NCBI GenBank assembly: GCA_946479895.1
Contig: CAMLHT010000139.1
Coordinates: forward strand, 1 to 9,544
Length of the DNA stretch: 9,544 nucleotides
From: an uncultured Gemmatimonadota bacterium
Lineage (GTDB): Bacteria; Gemmatimonadota; Gemmatimonadetes; Gemmatimonadales; Gemmatimonadaceae
Direction of reading: 5' to 3'
The notes under the pieces: generated by a model
Database searches by the model: none
Seen by the model: the letters and a program-made list of their open reading frames with translations, nothing else
Told to the model about the DNA's origin: nothing
Part shown: positions 1-6,095 of the stretch, in pieces
Layout of the letters: each line of letters begins with the position of its first letter
Numbering within the stretch: position 1 is the stretch's first letter
Program-made: the position numbers and the translations under genes

Positions 1-366
1 GAGGGCTACTCGAAGTCCACGGTGCGGGTGCGTGACCTGGCCGACGCGATCTCGTTCCCGGGGCTGTGGCGCTTCCTGCGTCGGTACCCGCGCACGAGCT
101 GGCACGAGGTGAAGCGGTCGTTCAGCAAGCAGCTCTTCTGTGCTGCACTCCAGCGTCTCGTGCCTGAGATACGGCCGGACGACCTTCTGCCGGGGAGCGC
201 GGGGGTACGCGCCCAGGCGATGCTGCCGAATGGGGACCTGGTGCAGGACTTCCACTTCCTGGATGGGCCCGCCGCACTGCACGTGCTCAACGCCCCGAGC
301 CCGGGGGCGACGGCATCGCTGGCAATCGGGGATGAGATCGTGAGCCGGCTCGGTCCGCGGCTGTAA
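1..366 (+). CDS. lhgO: L-2-hydroxyglutarate oxidase, C-terminal part (5' end outside window)
   Basis: Frame 1 is open from the first base to TAA at 364-366, giving 121 residues of a C-terminus. The visible part has features I associate with LhgO-type FAD oxidoreductases of the DAO superfamily: an SFPGLWRFLRR stretch, the segment ALQRLVPEIRPDDLLP, then GVRAQA, and near the end NAPSPGATASLAIG, the C-terminal flavin-contacting segment. The family oxidises L-2-hydroxyglutarate to 2-oxoglutarate and passes electrons to the membrane quinone pool; it is a metabolite-repair or lysine/glutarate catabolism enzyme. Family members are about 400 residues, so roughly the first 280 lie upstream of the window. 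It has no obvious link to the sugar genes that follow and probably marks the locus boundary. The assignment rests on remembered family motifs; a related DAO-family oxidase is the main alternative. Confidence 0.82.
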   Translation, partial: EGYSKSTVRVRDLADAISFPGLWRFLRRYPRTSWHEVKRSFSKQLFCAALQRLVPEIRPDDLLPGSAGVRAQAMLPNGDLVQDFHFLDGPAALHVLNAPSPGATASLAIGDEIVSRLGPRL

Positions 367-395
367 TCGCCCCGCGGTCGCCTTGCCGCATTCGC

Positions 396-420
396 GTGCA
401 ACTTGCGTGGTAAGCTGCAC
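396..420. repeat. Imperfect inverted repeat between lhgO and the methyltransferase
   Basis: GTGCA-A-CTT (396-404) faces AAG-C-TGCAC (412-420) around a 7-base centre. This gives eight complementary pairs with one A/C mismatch. It lies in the 131-bp gap 367-497, the only non-coding DNA before the methyltransferase-glycosyltransferase pair. It could be an operator or a weak transcription end for lhgO. There is no T-run directly after it, so I do not call it a terminator. I found no convincing -35/-10 pair in this gap. Confidence 0.35.
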
Positions 421-497
421 ATTGTGCCGGTTTCCACTGCACTCGCTGCGGTGCCGGCCCGTGTCGTCCCATTTCACCTTCAGCGCACCAGGACATC

Positions 498-1358
498 ATG
501 CAGCTCACCCGGCAACGGCTGAGGGATGGAATCGCGTGGCGGACGGAGATGCTGTACGGCCGCCTGCCGCGCCGGCTCCGCGTCTGGCTCAGGAACCAGC
601 GGCTCAACCTCGAGATCCGTCGCGGACGCACCACGTACGACCGCGACCGATTGATGCACACTTTCAGGAGGTCGGTGCAAACGCTCCGCGAGCGCGCGCC
701 GGAGCAGGCGCTCGGCGACTACCTGGAGTTCGGGGTCTATCATGGGACGTCGCTATCGTGCATGCACGCGGTTCGACGCGAGCTGGGACTGGAGCGGAGC
801 ATGCGCCTGTTCGGCTTCGATTCCTTCGAGGGGCTTCCGCCGTGGGCGGCAGGCGAAGACGATGCCCAATGGTGGCCGGGTGAGTTCAAGTCGAGCGCCG
901 GTCTCACGCGGCACAACCTGCGTCGGTGGGGAGTTGCCGACGATGAGGTGGTCCTCGTGAAGGGCTGGTTCAACGAGAGCCTCACCGACGCGACGCGCGC
1001 GCGGCACGGCATCGAGCAGGCGAGCGTGCTGATGGTGGACTGCGACCTGTACTCCTCCACTTGTGACGTGCTGCGATTCACGGCGCCGCTGGTGAAGTCA
1101 CGGGCGGTATTCGTGTTCGACGACTGGGACTCCGGCGGGCTGGCGGAAAAGCAGATGGGAGAGCGTCGCGCCTTCGGGGAGTTCCTGTCTCAGCACCCCG
1201 AGCTTCAGGCCGAGGAGCTGCCGGGGCTGAACTACAAGGACAAGGCCGGCCCGCGAATCTTCCTCGTCACCCGCTGCTGTCAGGCGCTGCTCGGCTACGT
1301 CCTCTCGTCGCTCGAGTGGCTCGACTGCATGCCCGCGCTCGGTTCGCTCCTCGCGTGA
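498..1358 (+). CDS. TylF/MycF-family SAM-dependent O-methyltransferase
   Basis: A 286-residue protein predicted to transfer a methyl group from S-adenosylmethionine to a hydroxyl, most likely on a sugar, in the cytoplasm. The SAM-binding motif is DYLEFGVYHGTS at residues 74-85, followed by LFGFDSFEGLPP (104-115), the family's characteristic acidic-loop motif. VDCDLYSST (180-188) and FDDW (207-210) supply Asp181, Asp208 and Asp209, which match the metal-binding aspartates of macrocin-type O-methyltransferases in character and spacing. The first 70 or so residues are basic and Arg-rich (RGRLPRRLRVWLRNQRL) and not recognisable. The ATG start has a modest AGGA at 490-493, four bases upstream. The next gene begins eight bases after its stop, so the two are probably cotranscribed. 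TylF relatives are common in polysaccharide loci; the acceptor cannot be told from sequence. Confidence 0.85.
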   Translation: MQLTRQRLRDGIAWRTEMLYGRLPRRLRVWLRNQRLNLEIRRGRTTYDRDRLMHTFRRSVQTLRERAPEQALGDYLEFGVYHGTSLSCMHAVRRELGLERSMRLFGFDSFEGLPPWAAGEDDAQWWPGEFKSSAGLTRHNLRRWGVADDEVVLVKGWFNESLTDATRARHGIEQASVLMVDCDLYSSTCDVLRFTAPLVKSRAVFVFDDWDSGGLAEKQMGERRAFGEFLSQHPELQAEELPGLNYKDKAGPRIFLVTRCCQALLGYVLSSLEWLDCMPALGSLLA

Positions 1359-1366
1359 CGCCGAAC

Positions 1367-2311
1367 ATGGAGAGCAGGAGTGGCTCCCGGGACGAGGAAC
1401 CACTCGTCTCCGCGATCATTCCCAGCTTCGGGCGGGCGCAGTACCTGGGCGATGCCATCGAGAGCGTCCGACGCCAGAGCTATCCTCGCCGGGAGATTCT
1501 CGTCGTGGACGATGGCTCGGTGGCGGGAGATGTGGCTGCCGTCGCCCGGCAATACGACGACGTGCGCTACCTCTGGCAGGAGCACGCTGGCGTCTGCGAC
1601 GCCCGCAACCTCGGGGTGCGGGAGAGCCGCGGCGAGCTGCTGGTCTTCCTCGACTCCGACGATGAGCTCCTCCCGGACGCGCTCGCCGAGGGAGTGCAAG
1701 CGATGGCAGCGCACGCCGAGTGTGCGTTCGTCTACGGGCGATGCGAGTGGATGAATGCCGACGGAACCACGATCGCCGGTCCGACACTGGAGCGGGTGAC
1801 CGCGGGGCACTATCGCGCGCTCCTGCGGTCCAACTTCATCATCATCGACACGGTGATGCACCGCCGCGGCGCGTTCGAGGCAGTCGGCGGCTTCCGCTCC
1901 GAGTTCACAGCGGTGGAGGATTACGACCTCTACCTGCGTCTCGCACGCCGCTACGCGGTGCACAACCACGAGAAGCTCGTGGGGCGCTACCGCCGGCACG
2001 CGGAAAACATGTCGGGAAATGCACGGGTAATGCTGGCGGGAGTCGTCCGCCTCCTCGACGCCGAAAAGCGCACGCTGCACGATCCGGAGCTTCGGGCGGC
2101 CTGTGATGAGGGCATCGCCAACCTGCGTGACTACTGGGGCGACAAGGTCGTGACGCGCCTGCGAGCCGCGGCCCGGTCGGGCCGCTGGCGCGCTGTCGCG
2201 CGCGAGGCGGCGCCTCTCCTGCGATATCACCCGGCGCTGCTCGGTGCCCAGGTGAAGGGCGCACTGCGCACCCGCTTACGCAGGGCGGGCGGATTTCGCC
2301 GGGGCCCCTAG
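1367..2311 (+). CDS. Family 2 (GT-A) glycosyltransferase
   Basis: A 314-residue inverting-type glycosyltransferase. It shows the usual GT2 order: VSAIIPSFGRAQYL at about 14-27, the nucleotide-binding VVDDGS at 46-51, ARNLGV at 79-84, the metal-binding LDSDD at 95-99 (a DxDD motif), and EDYDLYLRLARRY at 184-196, where the ED pair would supply the catalytic base. No transmembrane segment is apparent, so it should act on a lipid-linked acceptor from the cytoplasmic side. I chose ATG 1367 because it falls eight bases after the methyltransferase stop and just before the conserved fold. A GTG at 1316 in the same frame would add 17 Arg-rich residues overlapping the upstream gene. No Shine-Dalgarno is visible, so it may rely on readthrough by the same ribosomes. 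Donor and acceptor are unknown. Confidence 0.88.
   Translation: MESRSGSRDEEPLVSAIIPSFGRAQYLGDAIESVRRQSYPRREILVVDDGSVAGDVAAVARQYDDVRYLWQEHAGVCDARNLGVRESRGELLVFLDSDDELLPDALAEGVQAMAAHAECAFVYGRCEWMNADGTTIAGPTLERVTAGHYRALLRSNFIIIDTVMHRRGAFEAVGGFRSEFTAVEDYDLYLRLARRYAVHNHEKLVGRYRRHAENMSGNARVMLAGVVRLLDAEKRTLHDPELRAACDEGIANLRDYWGDKVVTRLRAAARSGRWRAVAREAAPLLRYHPALLGAQVKGALRTRLRRAGGFRRGP
2308..2311. other. Convergent stop codons overlapping in a CTAG palindrome
   Basis: The glycosyltransferase ends with TAG at 2309-2311. The minus-strand oxidoreductase ends with TAG read from 2310 down to 2308. The two genes therefore overlap tail to tail by the palindrome CTAG, with no room for a terminator between them. 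Either transcripts run into the opposing gene or termination signals lie inside coding DNA. Confidence 0.9.
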
Positions 2312-3612
2312 GCGGCGATCGGCGCTGGTGCGAAGTGCACGTCCTGCTCGGCCCGGAGGGCATTGACCACGCGCCCCGTCGGCAGCACAACGTCGTCGTA
2401 GGTGAGCACCGTGTCCTTCCGGACTGCTCGCGTGAGCCGGCATCCCACTGCGAGCCCCATCGGCAGCAGCTTCTCTTCCCGGGCGACCGGCGCGGCCTCG
2501 GCCTGCCCGTAGGTCATGAATCCACCCAGGCCGTCGAGCACTTCTCCAGGCTCGAGATCCCGCTTCGCCGTGGCGACGACCTCAACGCGCGGGCCGTCGA
2601 GCGGCTGCAGCACCGCATCGCCGAACAGCACGGCTCGCGCGACGGACAGCGGTACCTCGAAATGGCAGAGGTGGTAGGGAGTGTAGAAGCTGTAGAGCGG
2701 CCCTTCGCCGAGCTTGTACAGGTTGAGGTAGTGCCGCTGCCTGGGATCGTCGTGAGTAGCGAAGACAAATACGCCGGGGCCCGGCTTCGACCCGACGACA
2801 TAATCCACGATCCCGCCAAGCGCGCGAAGCTCGTCCACGTCGTAGCGGGCGGTGAGCTCGTCCACATGGCCGGCGTGGTCGTAGCCGTACATGCCACGCC
2901 TGGCGACGGTCATCCCCGTACCGTTTGCGACGATCGCCTGCTCGAACGAGATCTTGGTGCCGTCGGCGAAGCTGGTCACCATGTTCACGTTCTGTCCCCA
3001 CTTTTCTGCAAAGCCCTTCTGGGTCGCCGGCGTGCGATAGGGGTCCTGCAGCCCCTTGATGTTGCCGCACAGGAGGGGGGTGAGGCCGATGCTCTTCACG
3101 AACCGGAAGAGATTCATCTGCACCCCTGGCTGGTCGCCATCGGCGGCGGTGAGGATCACGCCGGCACGATCCGCATGGACCTTGAGGATGGGCCCCACGG
3201 TGGCATCCAGCTCGGCGTTCATCGAGACCATGTGCTTGCCATGGCGTATGGCGGCCATCGTCACACGCGCGCCGAATTCGACGTCGCCGGTGACGTCGAT
3301 CAGCGCGTCGATGTTGCCGGCCGCGCAGAGGAGCATGGCGTCACTGGTCACCGCCGGTTTCCGCGCGCTCACGGCCGCCTCCAGGGCCTGCACGCTTTCC
3401 ACTTCGACCGGGTCCGCCACACCCGCCTCGACAAAGGCACGCGTCGCCCCGGCGAGGCTGCGGTTCGAGATGGCAACCAGCTCCATTCCCGGCACGGAGT
3501 TGATGATCTGGTTGGCAACGCCCCGCCCCATGAACCCCGCGCCGATCATGCCGACGCGAATCGGATTGTCGGCGTCCGCCCGCTCCCGGAGGGCCCGATC
3601 CACGATGATCAT
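2308..3612 (-). CDS. SAF-domain NAD(P)-dependent oxidoreductase (homoserine dehydrogenase-like / DRL-like)
   Basis: A 434-residue protein. The N-terminal Rossmann fold has the dinucleotide-binding loop GMIGAGFMGRG at 21-31 after a short lead-in (LRERADADNPIRV). The centre carries conserved-looking stretches such as GDQPGVQMNLFRFVKS and CGNIKGLQDPYRTPATQKG. From about residue 349 a SAF-type domain begins (RDLEPGEVLDGLGGFMTYG, then CRLTRAVRKDTVLTYDDV). This layout matches the homoserine-dehydrogenase-like family that includes Brucella DRL, a reductase able to replace DXP reductoisomerase, and proteins in sugar clusters resembling StrU. ATG 3612 shares one base with the upstream stop (TGATG), indicating coupled translation. 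The open frame continues upstream another 140 codons, but that part is a shadow of the epimerase gene. I infer NAD(P)H-dependent reduction of a keto sugar nucleotide; substrate unproven. Confidence 0.82.
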   Translation of the reverse strand: MIIVDRALRERADADNPIRVGMIGAGFMGRGVANQIINSVPGMELVAISNRSLAGATRAFVEAGVADPVEVESVQALEAAVSARKPAVTSDAMLLCAAGNIDALIDVTGDVEFGARVTMAAIRHGKHMVSMNAELDATVGPILKVHADRAGVILTAADGDQPGVQMNLFRFVKSIGLTPLLCGNIKGLQDPYRTPATQKGFAEKWGQNVNMVTSFADGTKISFEQAIVANGTGMTVARRGMYGYDHAGHVDELTARYDVDELRALGGIVDYVVGSKPGPGVFVFATHDDPRQRHYLNLYKLGEGPLYSFYTPYHLCHFEVPLSVARAVLFGDAVLQPLDGPRVEVVATAKRDLEPGEVLDGLGGFMTYGQAEAAPVAREEKLLPMGLAVGCRLTRAVRKDTVLTYDDVVLPTGRVVNALRAEQDVHFAPAPIAA

Positions 3613-4169
3613 CAGGAACGCTCCACGCTGGCGGCGTCGACGGGGGTGAGCAGGGGCCACGATGCATCCTTCGGTGACAGCACGGCCACCGGGATCGGCC
3701 ACTGAATGCCGAGGGCCGGATCGTCGTAGCGCAGGCCGCGCTCGTGCCCGGGGGAGTAGAACTCGCCCACCTGGTACGCGACCTCGGCGTCGTCGGTGAG
3801 GGTGAGATAGCCGTGGGCGAACATGTCGGGGACGTAGAGCTGGCGCCGGTTGTCGGCGGTGAGCTCCACGCCGAAGTGCTGCAGGTATCCGGGCGAATCG
3901 GGGCGCATGTCCACGATGACGTCGTAGACCGCGCCGTGCGTGCAACGCACGAGCTTGGGCTCGGTGGCCGGAGCGAGCTGCATGTGCATCCCTCGAAGCG
4001 TACCCTTCGCACGGTTCCAGGACAGGTTGCACTGCGCCACCACCGGCCGCATGCCGTGCTTCTCGAACTCGCGTGCGTCGAAGGTACGGGCGAAGAAGCC
4101 GCGGTCGTCACGCATGGGCTCGAGGTCGATCACGAAGGCGCCGGAGAGAGGAGTCTCGGTGAAGATCAC
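3612..4169 (-). CDS. RmlC-like NDP-4-keto-sugar 3,5-epimerase (cupin)
   Basis: A 185-residue cupin of the dTDP-4-dehydrorhamnose 3,5-epimerase family. Starting at GTG 4169, the catalytic residues fall at the numbers familiar from RmlC: His62 in RGMHMQ, Lys72, Asp83 in YDVIVDMR, His119 in FAHGYLTL, Tyr132 in AYQ and Tyr138 in EFYSPGHERG. KD at 167-168 corresponds to the Asp169 partner of the His base. The enzyme should invert C3 and/or C5 of a 4-keto sugar nucleotide; here it is linked by context to a CDP sugar rather than dTDP. The GTG start overlaps the upstream SDR stop as GTGA, and its own stop overlaps the next ATG. Longer in-frame starts exist upstream but would add an Arg/Pro-rich shadow of the SDR gene. 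An isomerase making only one inversion cannot be excluded. Confidence 0.88.
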   Translation of the reverse strand: MIFTETPLSGAFVIDLEPMRDDRGFFARTFDAREFEKHGMRPVVAQCNLSWNRAKGTLRGMHMQLAPATEPKLVRCTHGAVYDVIVDMRPDSPGYLQHFGVELTADNRRQLYVPDMFAHGYLTLTDDAEVAYQVGEFYSPGHERGLRYDDPALGIQWPIPVAVLSPKDASWPLLTPVDAASVERS

Positions 4170-5194
4170 GCCGTCCTCCAGTAGAAATCGCTGTCGATCT
4201 GGCTGGTGCGCAGCAGGTGCTCCAGCTGCTTGAGCCGCGTGAATCCCCGGCCAAGGAACTCGCCGGCGGTGAGGTCGATGGCTTCGAACAGGCGGCGCAG
4301 CTGCTCGGCCCCCTTCCGCGCATCCCAATCGCAGCTGAAGCCCGGCAACCGGTCGTGGATCTTGTCGAAGGAGACCCGGTAGCTCCGGTTGTCGGAGCCT
4401 GACTCCCCGAAGGTGACGGCGCAGCCGGGGAAAGTCTCGCCGACGATCTCGGCGATCTCGCGCACCCGCCAGTTGTGGGGCGTATTTCCCACATTGAACA
4501 CTTCGTCGTGCACCGTGTCACGGGGAGCGGTGAGGACGCAGGAGATCGCCTTGGCGATGTCCAGTCCGTGAACGAGCGGTCGCCACGGGCTGCCGTCGCT
4601 CGTCATGGCGATCTCCTTCGTGGTCCAGGCGAGGCCGGAGAGGTTGTTCAGGACGAGATCGAACCGCATCCGTGGCGACGCCCCATATGCCGTGGCATTC
4701 CGCAGCACCGTGGGGGAGAAATCGTCGTCGGCGAGCGAATGCAGGTCACGTTCGACCAGCGTCTTGCACTCGGCGTATGCGGTCTGGGGGTTGAGGGAGG
4801 AGGTCTCGGTCACGTAACCATCGGTGGCGACCCCGTACACGCTGCAGGACGACATGTAGACGAAGCGTTGCACGCCGGCCTCCTTTGCGAGGCGCGCCAG
4901 CCGGACAGATCCCTTGTGGTTGATGTCGTACGTGATGTGCGGAGCGAGCTGGCCCATGGGGTCATTCGACAGCTCGGCCATGTGGACGACGGCGTCAACG
5001 CCCGTGAGGTCCTCCGCCACGACTCGCCGGATGTCCTTGACCACGGTCCGGGGGCGGTCGGCACCGTCCTGGTAGAGCCACCCCGCCTTGTAGTAGCCGG
5101 TGTCGAGACCGATCACGTCGTGGCCACAGCGGGCCAGCACGGGAGCGGTAAGGGTGCCCAGGTAGCCATCGATGCCAGTGAGGAGGACCTTCAT
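4166..5194 (-). CDS. Extended-SDR NAD-dependent epimerase/dehydratase (sugar nucleotide)
   Basis: A 342-residue extended short-chain dehydrogenase. The NAD-binding loop TGIDGYLG gives Gly7, Gly10 and Gly13. The adenine-ribose Asp31 follows in VIGLD. DAVVHMAELSNDP at 67-79 is the usual second-strand motif. The active site is SSCSVYG at 115-121 with Tyr140-Ala-Glu-Cys-Lys144, the YxxxK pair. The loop that carries the Asp-Glu or Asp-Lys pair in NDP-glucose 4,6-dehydratases (TDEVYG or SDKCY type) reads SCSVYG instead, so I favour a C4-oxidising epimerase or reductase over a 4,6-dehydratase. The ATG at 5194 has no clear Shine-Dalgarno; 40 bp separate it from the cytidylyltransferase upstream, and its stop overlaps the epimerase GTG. 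StrP of streptomycin clusters is a possible counterpart, from memory. The product is unknown. Confidence 0.85.
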   Translation of the reverse strand: MKVLLTGIDGYLGTLTAPVLARCGHDVIGLDTGYYKAGWLYQDGADRPRTVVKDIRRVVAEDLTGVDAVVHMAELSNDPMGQLAPHITYDINHKGSVRLARLAKEAGVQRFVYMSSCSVYGVATDGYVTETSSLNPQTAYAECKTLVERDLHSLADDDFSPTVLRNATAYGASPRMRFDLVLNNLSGLAWTTKEIAMTSDGSPWRPLVHGLDIAKAISCVLTAPRDTVHDEVFNVGNTPHNWRVREIAEIVGETFPGCAVTFGESGSDNRSYRVSFDKIHDRLPGFSCDWDARKGAEQLRRLFEAIDLTAGEFLGRGFTRLKQLEHLLRTSQIDSDFYWRTA

Positions 5195-5234
5195 TTCCAG
5201 GGGGCCGGAGGAAAGGCGTGAACGGGGTGGCGCA

Positions 5235-6008
5235 TTACCAGATCTTCCACGGGGCGTCGCCCGACTGCCAGAGCCGCTCGAGGTAGTCCTTGTCGCGCAG
5301 GGTATCCATGGGCTGCCAGAAGCCCGAGTGGCGGAAGGCGCCGAGCTGGCGCTCCTCGGCGAGCTGCCGCAGGGGCTCCTGCTCCCAGACGGTGCCGTCG
5401 TCGGCGATGTAGTCGATCACCTGCGGCTCGCAGACGAAGAACCCGCCGTTGATCCAGGCGCCATCGCCGATCGGCTTCTCACGGAAGTGGGTGATGGCGT
5501 TGTCGTCGGGACCGATGGACAGGGCGCCGAAGCGCCCGGCCGGCTGCACGGCGGTGAGCGTGACGAACCGTTCCTGGTGGCGGTGGAATTCGATGAGCGC
5601 CGAGAGGTCCACGTCGCTCACGCCGTCGCCGTACGTCAGGCAGAAGGTCTCGTCGCCGATGAACTCGCGAACGCGACGCAGTCGGCCGCCGGTCATGCTC
5701 GAGTCTCCGGTGTCCACGACCGTCACCCGCCAGGGCTCCGCGCGGTGGCCGTGCAGCTCGACGCTGTTCGCGCAGAGGTCGAACGTCACGTTGGCGTGGC
5801 GCAGAAAGTAGGAGCTGAAATACTCCTTGATAACGTGCCCCTTGTAGCCGGCGCACACGACGAAGTCGTTGATGCCGTGCGCCGAGTAGAGCTTCATGAT
5901 GTGCCAGAGAATCGGACGTCCGCCGATCTCCACCATGGGCTTCGGGCGCACGGTGGTCTCTTCGGACAGCCGCGTACCGAGCCCGCCGGCGAGGACTACC
6001 GCCTTCAT
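5235..6008 (-). CDS. rfbF: Glucose-1-phosphate cytidylyltransferase
   Basis: A 257-residue nucleotidyltransferase that should convert CTP and alpha-D-glucose-1-phosphate to CDP-D-glucose and pyrophosphate in the cytoplasm. The signature [17 protein letters not shown] opens the protein, followed by [18 protein letters not shown] at 21-38 with Lys23 in the substrate site, CAGYKG at 52-57, and the metal-binding [10 protein letters not shown] at 125-134. [18 protein letters not shown] is the sugar-binding stretch typical of RfbF rather than of RmlA thymidylyltransferases. Length agrees with the family. ATG 6008 is preferred over an upstream in-frame ATG at 6056 because it starts the conserved domain and follows a good AAGGAG six bases away. 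It is the entry enzyme of the CDP-sugar cassette downstream and the basis for assuming CDP carriers there. Confidence 0.92.
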   Translation of the reverse strand: MKAVVLAGGLGTRLSEETTVRPKPMVEIGGRPILWHIMKLYSAHGINDFVVCAGYKGHVIKEYFSSYFLRHANVTFDLCANSVELHGHRAEPWRVTVVDTGDSSMTGGRLRRVREFIGDETFCLTYGDGVSDVDLSALIEFHRHQERFVTLTAVQPAGRFGALSIGPDDNAITHFREKPIGDGAWINGGFFVCEPQVIDYIADDGTVWEQEPLRQLAEERQLGAFRHSGFWQPMDTLRDKDYLERLWQSGDAPWKIW

Positions 6009-6014
6009 GGGCGA

Positions 6015-6020
6015 CTCCTT
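6015..6020 (-). promoter_or_regulatory. Ribosome binding site of rfbF
   Basis: The minus strand reads AAGGAG, six bases before the ATG at 6008. It is the clearest Shine-Dalgarno sequence linked to an assigned gene in the window. It decides the start against the upstream in-frame ATG at 6056. Confidence 0.8.
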
Positions 6021-6052
6021 CGATTGAACAGGATGTACCCGACCGGTCCGCA

Positions 6053-6072
6053 ACAATGCTGCCAGCAGTTGT
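6053..6072. repeat. Imperfect hairpin between the VanZ-like gene and rfbF
   Basis: On the plus strand ACAA-TGCT, GCC, AGCA-G-TTGT forms an eight-pair hairpin with a three-base loop and one unpaired base. It lies in the 87-bp gap 6009-6095, about 45 bases upstream of the rfbF start. No T-run follows on the minus strand. An operator, an RNA hairpin that sets relative expression of the two genes, or chance are all possible. Confidence 0.3.
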
Positions 6073-6095
6073 GCGCTGCATCACCTCCGCTCTCG

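Noticed and set aside
355..377. CCGCGG repeated around the lhgO stop codon as a terminator
   Set aside because: Each copy is a self-palindrome common in GC-rich DNA, the loop is 11 bases, and no T-run follows.
1316..1366. GTG start for the GT2 within the methyltransferase gene
   Set aside because: It adds only Arg/Ala-rich residues read from the methyltransferase codons; ATG 1367 is well placed after that gene's stop.
1295..2230. 311-codon open frame on the minus strand opposite the GT2
   Set aside because: Antisense shadow; the GT2 frame carries all the conserved motifs in order.
2335..3705. 456-codon open frame on the plus strand opposite the SAF oxidoreductase
   Set aside because: It is His/Val/Gly-rich with no recognisable fold, and is fully explained as the antisense shadow of a well-supported gene.
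3613..4032. 140-codon in-frame upstream extension of the SAF oxidoreductase
   Set aside because: It overlaps the epimerase gene, is Arg/Pro/His-rich and unlike the family. The ATG at 3612 coupled to the epimerase stop gives the expected length.
4170..4328. Longer N-terminus for the RmlC-like epimerase
   Set aside because: The extra residues are an out-of-frame shadow of the SDR C-terminus. Starting at GTG 4169 puts the catalytic residues at standard RmlC positions.
6009..6056. Upstream ATG start for rfbF
   Set aside because: It would add 16 non-conserved residues and ignore the AAGGAG at 6015-6020 that serves ATG 6008.
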